Position numbers and translations under genes: made by a program
Source: Colocasia esculenta
Lineage: Eukaryota; Streptophyta; Magnoliopsida; Alismatales; Araceae
Reading direction: 5' to 3'
Assembly (NCBI GenBank): GCA_014218235.1
Contig: CM024759.1
Coordinates: 74,297,079 to 74,361,078, forward strand
Length of the DNA: 64,000 nucleotides
Part shown: in pieces, positions 40,126 to 51,442 of the stretch
Numbering within the stretch: position 1 is the first letter of the stretch
Layout of the letters: each line of letters opens with the position of its first letter
The notes under the pieces: model-generated
The model's input: the letters and a program-made list of their open reading frames with translations, nothing else
What the model was told of the DNA's origin: nothing
Database searches by the model: none

Positions 40126-42449
40126 CTTACATATGGCCAATTGTATGATTCTAGATGAAGTAACCATGTTCTCTGGCTAACAGTGGGAGCGAACGGAGGG
40201 GTAACCATCCATGCCTGTGCCTTGTCTCCTTCGATCTCATCTATTGGCTTAGATCAAACATAGCAAAGTTTGCAGCATATGCTACAAACTCTATGTGGAG
40301 TAAGCATTTTTCATTTCTAATTATCGAGAATTTGGCATACTTGGGTTACAGTCTATTTGAGTTGAAATTAATATGTTGGCCCAAATTGACCCAAGAAGAG
40401 GTCTGCTGGATGAAGTAAGGGATATACCCTAGACTAGATATCTGTTAACTTATCCAACATGCATACATCAAATGTATAATTTCAACCACATAATACCTGC
40501 ACTTTAGGGCCCGTTTGGTATCGAGATAGGGATGGGTTATCCCTAATTAAACCCCATTCTTAGTTTGGTATGTCATTTCTCACCGGGGATAAGAGGGGTT
40601 AAGGACTTTGGAGATAGGGATGACTTATCCCCATTTTTGAGGTTAGAACCGGGGATAAGTCATTCCAACTTTTTGTTGGAATGACTTATCCCCATTTGTT
40701 AAACCCCGTTTCTACTCATCTTTCTCTCGTTTTGCCCTTTTCTCACGCCCATCCGTGCGAGACTCCTCTTTCCCTCGTATTGCCCTTTTCTCTTGTCTTG
40801 CCCTCTTCTCATCGCCCTAGTGATGCCCTCGAATCCTCGATGCTCCGATGATGCCCTAGCCGTCGAGGTGTTCCGTCTTCTCCTCCTGCTCTCCTGCAGT
40901 CTTCCCATTCCTGCGCTCAGTGCTCCGATGATGCCCTAGACCATGATACCCTAGCCGCCGAGGTCTTCGATCCTTCGCTTGCGGTGTTGTGGTGCCTCCT
41001 TCCCCTTCGATCTGTCGCCTACGGCTTGCTGCTGCTTCCTTCATCTTCGATCTACAGGCTGTTGTTGCTTCCTTCATCTTCGATCTACGGGCTGCTGTGC
41101 TTCCTTCGAACTATCGCCTACGGTCTGGTGGTTTGCGCTCTCTTGGGTTCTTCCTTCCCCCATTTTTTGTGGTACATGTCCTTCTCCCTTCTGTTGCATG
41201 TTGTCTGGTGGTTCTTTCTTCCCCCATTTTTACAGCCAGAGTGGCGATGCTTGTGTGGTACATGTCCTTCCCCCCTTCTTTTGCATGTTCCCGACTGGGT
41301 TCTCCCTTCCCATTTTCTCAAGTTGGAGATGTGATGGTTGTGTGGTATCATAGATTTCCCCCCTTCTATTGCATGTTCCAGACTGGGTTCTTCCTTCCCA
41401 TTTTCCATCCTGGCAAAACTTACTCACCACAGTAGTTGCTATTTCCCTTGATCTGTTCAATGTTGTCCATGTTTGTTGTGCTATGTTGATTTAATATGAT
41501 CACTTGCATGTGGTGTATGGCCCATCCGTGTTGCTTGCGGGGTCCCCTATAAGTCATGTGCTTGGAAAAATAAAATTATATATATATATATATATATATG
41601 TTCACATTAGTAAGGGACATCTGTAAGTGGGAAGCCAGTATGACAATTGTAATTATTTTCCCAATGTTTGATAGCATTTAATTTTGATTATGCTCATGAA
41701 CAGCTTTTCTAAGGAATGCAGGTGGCTGATTATTCTTCTCTGTTGCTTTAAATTCTACTGTAATTTCTACATGAAAGCACCTAACATCTTTGTGTTTTGA
41801 TTTACTTCCCAGTTTTTTGTTCAAGAGGTCATTGTCTAACTCCTCCTCGGGTGTTCATGTGACTGTGTTACTTTTAACTGAACATAACAGTCATTGATTT
41901 GTATGATGATGTCTTGTGTTCTCTATCAATTATAATACACACTGAGGATTAGATGTTGCAGGAGCTCAAGTAGAGCTTTCGGGTAAAAAAATAATGCTTC
42001 TCAAATGAAATGTACTTGCCATTCCAAGGCTCCTGGGATGAAGGTTGTGATGTGATCCAGATGACTTATGTATCTTATTATCCAAGCACATGAGTAGTTT
42101 TAATATGGTCATAATATATATATATATATATGTTCACATTGATGTTGCACATGGTTCATATGTCTAACAAACACATCCCTTCCAGTAAAAAATGTCTCTT
42201 ATAATTTTTGTGCATCATTGTTCTCTACATACAACTTGTCATTCCTCATTGGCTTATTCATCACATGAAGTAGGGTTCGATCAGTGTCATTTTTTTGTGG
42301 TGTGATGAATATTTTTGTGCAAGTCACCATGATGATTACATAATGGTCTTTCTATTCTTAATGCTAATGTGCATGATTATTACTTCTGCTAATGTACATG
42401 ATTATTACTTCTACTAATCTGAAAGATTGTTGTCTATAGCCTATATTCA

Positions 42450-43457
42450 ATGGGTACAAGGAATGGAAATAAGGGTAGAGTTGCAAACTGGAGCTATGAG
42501 GCTGATTGTGCGTTGCTAGACATCCTTGTCGAACATAAGGTTAATGATGACGACTTTGTCAATGGCAATTTCACAAAAGAAGCATGGAGAACCACAGTTG
42601 TTAAGTTCAATGAAGTCTCAAAGCTAGGATACACATTGCACAATCTGAAAAATAGATTTAAAATTTTGAAGAAATTGTATGTCTTGTACCTTGACCTCAA
42701 GAATCGTTCTGGCTGGGGCTGGGATGATGACAAGCACATGCCAGTCCCTGGAGATCAGGAGACCTGGGAAGACTTGGTGGCGGTATGTAGCTTAGTGTGG
42801 TTAACTTAGATGGTATTTTCTATCTTTGTTTAATTTTGATAACTGTTTTATAATTATTTCTTTCAGAGAAAAAATGGATTCAAAAAAATTCAGGGCAAGC
42901 CATTCTTATTCATGGAGCAATTAACATTGATTTGCTCCAACTCATTAGCTAGGGGTGACAACGCTGCTCCTAATGTTGGGACATCTTTCTTGGATATTCG
43001 TAATGACAATGTTGATGTAGAGGATGAGGATGATATTGACATAGATTTAGGTGTAGAGGGTGGTACACTTGAGTACAATGTTCGGCAATCTCATGCACCT
43101 GTAAATGTTGATGTGAATGAGGGTGATAATGTCTCTCCTACATTCACTTCTAATATCCCTTCTACTAGGAAGAGAAAGCGTGGTGTAATGACTAACAACT
43201 CTGCAATTGAAAGTCTGGTAAAGCTAGGTCAGGAACGATTGAATGTGTGGAGGGACATACTCTAAGAACAAAAAAAAGCAACCGCTCCCCCTATCCAAGA
43301 AGCAATTGATGAACTCATGCTTGTGCAGGGAATACCCGAACAATACTTCTTCAAGGCAGTTGATCTTATGAAATGTCCCGAAGATCGTACCATGTTCTTG
43401 TCTCTACTGCCACATCTAAGGCTTGGGTGGATAATGAACCGGCTAAGCTATATGTGA
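42450..43457 (+). pseudogene. Harbinger ORF1, Myb/SANT-like DNA-binding protein
   Basis: Two exons, 42450-42782 and 42867 onward, joined in phase 0 (GTATGT donor, TTTCAG acceptor). Residues about 10-110 form a Myb/SANT-like trihelix-type domain (W at NWSYEADCALLDIL, then EAWRTTVVKFNE and LKNRFKILKKLY). The middle is acidic, followed by a basic KRKRG nuclear-localisation-like motif. A TAA at 43263 interrupts the frame. The same frame continues for 64 codons with a typical C-terminal end (FLSLLPHLRLGWIMNRL) to TGA 43455-43457, so the stop is a recent nonsense mutation. In this superfamily ORF1 binds DNA and helps import the transposase. Confidence 0.8.
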
Positions 43458-43645
43458 CATGATTGATATCCTTTCACATGTTTTTCTGATTGCTTTCATT
43501 ATACTTGTTAGTTCTTACAAAATTTTCACATGTTCTTCTGATTGCTTCCATTATGCTTGTTAGTTCTTATTGCTTTCACATTCCAACTGATTGCTATGCT
43601 TATTGCTTTCATTATGCTCATGAAGTAGGTTACAGTTAAATTATC

Positions 43646-44758
43646 ATGTGCTCTATAGACATTATGGAGATGATGATAGAGGAAGAAGAATATTGGGATG
43701 AAGTAGAACACATTTTAATAATTGATGTGTCTTCAGAGGTGTCACGTACTCATACTCTTAGACCAATGCATACTAACATTGGTCGTGGCCATAGATGGCT
43801 AAAGGACTTAATGGCGGGTCACACTGAGAGGTCATATTCTAGCTTCAGGGTGCATCCCCATTTGTTCATGAAGTTGTGTGATACGTTAATAATGAGGGGA
43901 CGTATTCAAGATACAAAAATATGTCTGCGACCGAGCAGTTAGCTATTTTCATGCTTGAGGTTGGCCATGGTATTGGGAATAGGTTACTCCGAGAGTTGTT
44001 TCAACACTCGGGTGAGACCATAAGTCGTCATTTTAACAATGTGCTAATGGCAATCCTAGCCATAAGACATGATTACATTAAGCATGCAACTGGTGAAGAG
44101 CCTGTGCACCCAAAGATAAGAAATGATCCGCGATATCATCCCATTTTCAAGGTATCATAGATTCTCCTAATGGCACTATGTTTTAACATGAAAATTAGAG
44201 TGTGTACTTACTACTTTTTGGTATTCTGTTGGTAGAATGCATTGGGAGCAATTGATGGGTGTCATATTTCTGCAAAAGTGTCCCAGGCTGACCAACCTCG
44301 ATATCGTAATCGAAATGGTAAAACATCCAAAAATGTCATGGCATGTGTTAATTTTGACCAACTTTTTACTTATGTCGCTGTGGGATGGGAGGGATCCGCT
44401 GCGGATATGAAAGTGCTTAAGTGGGCCATTGATAATGGGGGGTTCACAATCCCTGAAGGTAACATCTATACTTTTTATGTTAATGTAATTTACATTATAT
44501 TAGTGTATGAACATGAATAATATTATGTACTTAGCAAGCTTACATAATTGTCGCGTAGGAAAATATTTCTTGGTAGATTCTGGCTACGCCAACACTCCCT
44601 CTTTTGTAGCACCATACCGTGGCATACGATATCATCTATCAGAGTATAATGTAAGACACCGTCAAGGTACATACAGAGACAAGAAAGATTTGTTCAACCA
44701 TAGGCATGCTCAATTGCGTAATGTGGTTGAGCGTACCTTTGGTGTGTTGAAAGCATGA
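43646..44758 (+). pseudogene. Harbinger DDE transposase (HARBI1/DDE_Tnp_4 type)
   Basis: Three exons: up to 44151, 44236-44458, and from 44559. Catalytic residues are visible: D in GAIDGCHI, D in LVDSGYANT, E in VVERTFGVL. Defects are a frameshift near 43915 (a run of five A before TATGTCTGCG) and a TGA at 44756-44758 just after GVLKA, where homologous sequence continues (FTILVKRQNYP). The enzyme would cut and paste the element with TTA duplications. All three acidic residues survive, so decay is recent. Confidence 0.82.
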
Positions 44759-45841
44759 TTTACCATCTTAGTAAAACGTCAGAACTATCCTATCAAAACA
44801 CAAGGGTTGCAACCATCCTCCATCACTTGGGACTATTCAGAAACTATGCTCGGTTCTGTTTTGTGATATCTTTTAAAACTATGATGCCCGGTTCTTCTTA
44901 ACAGTGCCCCGTTCTATTTTGTGTGGCTGTTTTAAAACTATGTTTTCTGTCTTTAAACAACTAGCTGGGGTGTGATTTGTTTTAAATCAATGTTTTGTGA
45001 TTCATCCCCACTACAGGTAGGTGGGCTGTGACTTGTTTGTGTGGTTGGTTTGTTTATGTTTTGGTTTCTTTTTACCATAATATTTTAAGCATGGCAAGTA
45101 AGTGGGCTGTGATGATGGGAAGGAAGCAAAATGAATAACCCACATGCGAACGGTACACATTCCAACAACCCGTAGTCATAAACTCAATGGGATTATTTCA
45201 ACGTTGGATGGTTGGTTGTGTTATTGTCCATGTGTGTGTGTGATATTATCACTTATACTCATCTGAGCCCAACAAACATATCATCATTTTGATGGACTGT
45301 GTGCACAGATATTGTTGCTCGATTATTTACATTATGTAGTGAATTTTCAGGGCTGTAAATATGAACTGTGTGCACATGTTCATATGCCCGGTTATTTACA
45401 TTATATGTTGTATTTGTGGGGCTGTAAATATGAACTGTGTGCACAAGTTCATATGCCCAGTTATTCATCATATATATATATGTGTGTGAAATGCAAATTA
45501 TTTGTACGCAACTATAGGGTTGTGATGTTGTTGAACATATATGTGTGGCAGAGGTCTCACTCACACGCCCCAAAACTATATCTGGCAAAAGTTGGTGGAT
45601 GGTCATATGAGGCAACCCTTATTATGTGCCATTGAGAATAGTTTTGAGTTGGCTTGTGATTTGTGATGGCATGCCATCTATGGTATTCTTTGTCCAAAAA
45701 TGATTGACTCTGAGCCCGTTAGCATCATTACGTTCCAACATGCAAGTGTTAGTTAAGTGCAACATTCGCATATTAGAAGTATAAATGAATTGTGATATTG
45801 GAAATGCTTCTTCTACAGCTTCATAGTATATATCATTTCCT
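44759..45841. repeat. Harbinger inter-gene region with ~68-bp tandem repeats
   Basis: After about 150 bp of transposase remnant there is no gene. Bases about 45295-45470 hold three imperfect units of 67-69 bp marked by ATGAACTGTGTGCACA and GGTTATTTACATTAT. The short open frames on both strands follow the repeat. Confidence 0.65.
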
Positions 45842-46487
45842 ATGGCTTCTTCTTCAATTACATGTGAATGTGGTGCAGCGCTATTTCATGTTTAGATTTC
45901 ACATAGCAGTAAGAATCCAAACCGCACATACTATTCTTGCACACGTGAAGTAAGTGTTATGTTTATGCCATAATATTTTTTATTTAAGTATTTCACTATC
46001 ATACTACACTTATTGTATTTTGCTTGTTCTTTCAGAACAATGGTTCATGTCCATTCTTCATGTGAGTAGACGAATTAATAATGTGTCCATGTGGGAAAGG
46101 TAAATGTAGACGTAGAACATCTACTACAGCCAAATCCAAGGGTAGACATTTTTATGTGTGTCCACAATCCAAAGTAAGTACGCTAATTTATGTGACAAAT
46201 CAGTTTCATCTTGTTCTATTTCTATTCATATATAATGTCTTTTTTGTTTATGTTCTTTACAGCCGAACAAGACAAATGAAGGGTGCAGTTTTTTCAAATG
46301 GGCTGAAGATGTCAAGAATGAGTCGAGGACTTCTACAGAAGATGAAGTGGACATTGAGCAACACAAAGCTATCCAAGAAGTTCAACTATCAATAGAGAAT
46401 GAGAGATATGCAGCAGAACAAGTGATGGTCATATGTGACAAGTTGTTGTTGAAATTAGAAAAGTTAAATTGTAATGTTTCGAAGTAA
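45842..46487 (+). pseudogene. Tandem GRF-type zinc-finger gene inside the Harbinger element
   Basis: Three exons: 45842 to about 45949, 46036-46173 and 46263-46487, with GTAAGT donors and CAG acceptors, all in phase. Two GRF-type fingers are seen. The first has CECGAALF, RTYYSCTRE and SCPFFM; the second has CPCGKGKCRRRTS, GRHFYVCPQSK and CSFFKWAED. A coiled-coil-like tail ends at CNVSK. In-frame stops (TAG in exon 1 after LFHV; TGA in exon 2 after PFFM, at the usual Trp) disable it. GRF fingers in APE2, TOP3A and NEIL3 bind single-stranded DNA. The gene lies inside the terminal repeats, on the transposase strand. Its role in transposition is unknown. Confidence 0.72.
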
Positions 46488-47161
46488 TGTGCTACATTAC
46501 CTTCATTCCATGTTTCAAACTATATATGTTATGTGCTATCTTGACATTCACGTGAATGACATTTCATATTCTTGTTGTTAAGTATGACTTTCTCATCTAC
46601 TTAGCAAATTAGAGTTAATTATCAAATTAGTGCATAATGGATATATGATATACAAATATATGTAGTATCAAATTATTATTTTTAATCATGTTGGTCAAAG
46701 TCCATACCTAATAATACAAATCTTACAAATAATAATGTATCATTTTAATTAATATTTATTTTATACATATATTATGATTTTAATTTTATAGTTGTATCAA
46801 TATTAAGAATATAGAATGAAATAAAAATTATTGAGCTAAGTGTGCACTTGGTAAGGACAAGCACTTGGGAAGGGCGAATGACCTTTATTTTTTTTTCTAA
46901 GTATCAATTTTAACCCATCCAAACAAAGAATAAGTTATATCCTCTTAACCCAGGTTAACCCAGGTTAGGAAGTGTGAAAAGGTTTTTTTATGTGGCTTAT
47001 TCTCACTAAACCCGATTTCAACCAAATGGAGAATGAGGTTGAACTTTTTCTTATCCCTGTGACATACCAAATGACTTGTGGATAAGAGGTAGGGATAACT
47101 AAACTTGGGATGACTTAAGTCTATTCCTCACTCTTCTTATCCCGATACCAAACGGGACTTA

Positions 47162-47496
47162 AATGCCAATCCAAGTTTATTCTTTACCAAGGCCCTTCTA
47201 AACACTTTAAGCCCACTGTGTGAGCAAAACTTTCTCACATAATTTTGACAAAATTTTCGGCAAATTTGACGTGCAATGAAATTAATCTTCCACTTCTATT
47301 AATTTTAGATAGAAAATGCTTGTGTGGATTTAGTTTGAGAAATTCTTTATGTGGAAATTGCGCTCTGCCTATGAGGGGTAAACTTCTTTTATTTTAAATG
47401 CAATATTGTGTGTTACAAGTGGATCTTAATATGGGCACAACTCTTCTATTTTTGAGACTTGAAACTTTATATAACGTACAAGGGGTAACCCAGACC
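47162..47496. other. Intergenic, no gene seen
   Basis: AT-rich sequence between the Harbinger end and the SINE, without recognisable features. Confidence 0.6.
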
Positions 47497-47510
47497 TGTT
47501 TCGCAACTTT

Positions 47511-47770
47511 TTTTTTTTTTGGTAACGAGGAAACTCTGCCCCATGTGATTTTGTGGACTCAGAGATTGGTGTTCGTGAACTCTAAGGTCAGAACTTGGCA
47601 GCTCTTACTTTCCGTGTACCCGTATTGCCCTTACCCCACTTGACCGAGAAAATTTCGGACCTACACACCTCGAGGATTGCATGAGATCAGGTAAGCCCCT
47701 CAGGAATTGAACTCGGGACCTCCTACTTTTAAGCAAGAGTTATTACCGATCGACCCAACCGGGGTCCTCT
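47511..47770 (-). mobile_element. tRNA-derived SINE
   Basis: Read on the minus strand, the 5' end CCCCGGTTGGGTCGATCGG carries a box A-like segment (GGTCGATCGGTAATAACTC), and about 45 bp on GAGTTCAATTCC fits a box B. It ends in a run of A (T on plus, 47511-47520). A perfect 14-bp target duplication TGTTTCGCAACTTT flanks it (47497-47510 and 47771-47784). It is about 260 bp with no coding capacity. LINE machinery mobilises such elements. Confidence 0.85.
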
Positions 47771-48151
47771 TGTTTCGCAACTTTAGTACGTAGAACGTCT
47801 ACAAATTCACTGTTGAAAACACAATAATTACTTATTAATGTTAGAAGTGATAAATAAGTTTTGTATTGGATAGATAGATAATAAATATTTCTCAACTTTA
47901 AATATTTCGCGTGGGCTTTGATACAAAGATGACGTGATCAAACTCGAATGACGATAGCGACAATAGTAATATGGGAGTGGGATAAAAAAAATGGGAGAAT
48001 TAATTTCAGGTCCCTGACAGGGATCTGACATTAATTTCAGGTCCCTGTCAGCTTTTTCCAAACCATGCGGTCCTTGCTTTATGAGGGACTTATTTTTAAG
48101 TCCCTGCCTTTTGTCCCCGTTATCCTCCCCCGTTATCTCAAACTGTGTAAC

Positions 48152-49000
48152 CGTTATCTCAAAAGTGTGTAAGAGTTACATATAAATCTTGTAATTGTGT
48201 AACTTGTTACCCAGTTACACATGTAACTGTGTTACCCAGTTACCCAGTTACCAAGTTACATACTTACACAGTTACACATGAAACTATGTAACTACATAAA
48301 AATTTTATAAGTTTGTAACTATATAATTAGGGCTTAACTAATTACATAGTTTTAGAAGGATTTACCTAATTATTTTATAACCATTATCCCAAAAGTGTGT
48401 AAGTACGTACTTACACAGTTACATATAAATCCTGTAATTGTGTAACTTACCCAGTTACGCAGTTACCAAGTTACATACTTACACAGTTACACATGAAAAT
48501 ATGTAACTACATAGAAATTTTATAAATTTGTAACTCTATAATTAGGGCTTACCTAATTACATAGTTACATAGTTTTAGAAAAATTTACCTAATTATTTTA
48601 TAACCGTTATCCTAAAAGTGTGTAAGTATGTACTTACACAGTTACATATAAATCTTGTAATTGTGTAACTTACCCAGTTACCAAGTTACATACTTACACA
48701 GTTACACATGAAATTATGTAACTATATAGAAATTTTATAAGTTTGTAACTCTATAATTAGGACTTACCTAATTATATAGTTACATAGTTTTAGAAAGATT
48801 TGCCTAATTATTTTAATTCGTAATATATCAAAAGTGTGTAACTGCGTAAGTACGTACTTACACAGTTACATGTGTAACTGGGTAAGTATGTAAATTTTGT
48901 AACTGTGTAACTTACTTAGTTACACATGTAAGTATGTAATCATGTAAGTATGTAAATTCTGTTACTGTGTAACTTACCCAGTTATACATGTAAGTATGTG
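48152..49000. repeat. Tandem ~225-bp units rich in GTTAC/GTAAC words (left arm)
   Basis: Units begin near 48152, 48381, 48603 and 48825 at the marker AAAAGTGTGTAAG. They are mirrored in the right arm (about 50430-51280). Confidence 0.85.
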
Positions 49001-49490
49001 TAACGTCTCGAAAAATTTTAATTGTAAGAAATTATGAAAAATATGGTCATTATACATTATGATTGACATTAAATTGAAATAATTAGAATTTGGGTTTAAT
49101 TAGTGGTAATATACGTTACCTCAGTGTCGTACACAGAGGTGTGCGTTCCGATAGGGCGACACCGAAAAATAGTAACGAAATAAAAATCTGAGGACACCAT
49201 AATTTTTAGAAAAATGTGAAGATATCAGAAATGTAAATATCCAGATTTGTTGATGTATGAATTTCAAGATTAAACCGACATAACTATTTTTTGGGTAATT
49301 TAACACTCTGTGTAAAATAAAATCTAAAAATTAAACTAAAATTACCATAATTTGTAAACCTATCACATTAGTCTATGGTTAAAATATTAACATAAACGGA
49401 CATCGTTTGAATATATAAAAATGTAGATAATTAGACCAGTCGAATTATTGTCCAATTACGGTGGAGAATTTTTTAGATTTTTGGGCTGGG

Positions 49491-49944
49491 TTCCTCATGA
49501 CAGTGGCTGTCGACAAGTAAGCTGTCGACAGACACTATCAAGACACTATAATCTGTTATCCGTTTTCCCTTATATAATTTCTTCTTCCTAAAATATACAG
49601 AGTGGCTGTCGACAGCGTGGCTGTCGACAGCCTCCACAAAGATGCAAAACTTTGCTCAATTCCAGCCCCTACACAATAATGTCCAACATGTCACTGGTGG
49701 TGCATTCCCCAGTGGGATTACCAAGCCTTGGGTAAACCAAAATACAAATTCTTTATTGGAAAGGAAGGAGGTAGCAGCTACGGGGTGTTCCTCATTTGTG
49801 AGCTCACTTCATATCATCCTTTGCCAAAATCCGTGTTGTGGTCACATTGTACGTCGCTCTCTCCACTGCACGGGCACCTCATCATACCCCTTGTGAACAC
49901 CTTGCCACTCTTATTTATGGGGTCAGATAGAATGGAATTCAAGA
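49491..49944. other. Single-copy spacer of the palindrome
   Basis: Contains three CTGTCGACAG words (49522, 49606, 49621) and one variant (49507), then about 300 bp with an open frame reading GKEGGSSYGVFLICELTSYH near 49757. This could be a captured gene fragment. I do not recognise it. Confidence 0.5.
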
Positions 49945-51442
49945 GGCAGCCTAAAAATCTCAAAAATTCTCCACCGTAATTAGATAATAATTTGGCTGGT
50001 CCAATTGTCTATATCTTTATATATTCAAACGATGTCCGTTTATGTTAAGATTTTAACCATAGACTAATGTTATAGGTTTACAAATTATGGTAATTTTAGG
50101 TTAATTTTTAGATTTTATTTTACACAGGGTGTTAAATTGTCCGAAAAATAGTTGCGTCGGCTTAATCTCGAAATTCATACGTCAACAAATCTGGATATTT
50201 ACATTTCTGATATCTCCACATTTTTCTAAAAATTATGGTGTCCTCAGATTTTATTTCGTTACTATTTTTCGGTGTCCCCTGTCGGAGTGCACACCTCTAT
50301 GTACGACACTGAGGTAACGTATATTACCACTAATTAAACCCAAATTCTAATTATTTCAATTTAATGTCAATCATAATGTATAATGACCATATTATTCATA
50401 ATTTCTTACAATTAAAATTTTTCGGGACGTTACACATACTTACATGTATAACTGGATAAGTTACACAGTTACAGAATTTACATACTTACATGATTACATA
50501 CTTACATGTGTAACTAAGTAAGTTACATAGTTACAAAATTTACATACTTACCCAGTTACACATGTAACTGTGTAAATACGTACTTACGCAGTTACACACT
50601 TTGGATATATTACGAATTAAAATAATTAGCCAAATCTTTCTAAAACTATGTAACTATGTAATTAGGTAAGCCCTAATTATAGAGTTACAAACTTATAAAA
50701 TTTCTATGTAGTTACATAGTTTCATGTGTAATTGTGTAAGTATGGAACTTGGTAACTAGGTAAGTTACACAATTACATGATTTATATGTAACTGTGTAAG
50801 TACGTACTTACACACTTTTGGGATAACGATTATAAAAATAATTAGGTAAATCTTTCTAAAACTATGTAACTATGTAATTAGGTAAGCCATAATTATAGAG
50901 TTATAAATTTATAAAATTTCTATGTAGTTATATAGTTTCATGTGTAACTGTGTAAGTATGTAACTTGGTAACTGGGTAACTAGGTAAGTTACACAATTAC
51001 AAGATTTATATGTAACTATGTAAGTACGTACTTACACACTTTTGGGATAACGGTTATAAAATAATTATGTAAATCCTTCTAAAACTATGTAATTAGGTAA
51101 GCCCTAATTATAGAGTTACAAACTTATAAAATTTCTATGTAGTTACATAGTTTCACGTGTAACTGTGTAAGTATGTAACTTGGTAACTGGGTAACACAGT
51201 TACATGTGTAACTGGGTAACAAGTTACACAATTACAGGATTTATATGTAACTCTTACACACTTTTGGGATAACGATTACACAGTTTGAGATAACGGGAGA
51301 GGATAACGGGGACAAAAAGCAGGGACTTAAAAATAAGTCCCTCATAAAGCAAGGACCGCATGGCTTGGGAAAAGCTGACAGGGACCTGAAATTAATGTCA
51401 GATCCCTGTCAGGGACCTGAAATTAATTCTCCCTAAAAAAAT

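Larger units (their letters stand above)
40507..47158 (+). mobile_element. PIF/Harbinger DNA transposon with three genes
   Basis: Terminal inverted repeats GGGCCCGTTTGGTATCG and CGATACCAAACGGGAC are flanked by TTA (40504-40506 and 47159-47161), the target of this superfamily. Three genes lie on the plus strand: a Myb/SANT-like ORF1, a DDE_Tnp_4 transposase and a GRF zinc-finger gene. All three carry stops or a frameshift, so the copy is inactive. The 5' region (40700-41440) is a C/T-rich leader with imperfect repeats, for example CTTCCTTCATCTTCGATCTAC. A (TA)n tract lies at 41576-41600. Confidence 0.9.
47993..51433. mobile_element. Foldback element / giant palindrome, probably Mutator-like
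   Basis: Left arm (47993 to about 49490) and right arm (about 49945-51433) are inverted copies with scattered substitutions. Outer ends are GGGAGAATTAATTTCAGG and its inverse. Flanks AAAAAAAAT and TAAAAAAAT fit a 9-bp target duplication, but in low-complexity sequence. Each arm holds, from outside in, a CAGGTCCCTGACAGGGA segment, about 3.5 tandem units of 222-229 bp full of GTTACACAGTTAC words, and about 490 bp of LTR starting TGTAACGTCTCG. The spacer of about 455 bp has CTGTCGACAG words and unrecognised sequence. No transposase. Superfamily assignment is tentative. Confidence 0.75.

Noticed and set aside
40979..41435. Overlapping plus-strand frames of 116-148 codons in C/T-rich DNA
   Set aside because: All three frames are open because of imperfect CTTC-rich repeats in the Harbinger leader; no domain and no splice logic.
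47640..47770. A functional tRNA gene on the minus strand
   Set aside because: Box A/B-like segments exist but the arms do not pair into a full cloverleaf by eye, and poly-A plus the 14-bp target duplication show a SINE.
49121..50317. Matching frames MLNYPKNSY... (minus) and MLNCPKNSC... (plus)
   Set aside because: They are the two arms of the inverted repeat within LTR sequence; no known domain and no independent evidence of coding.
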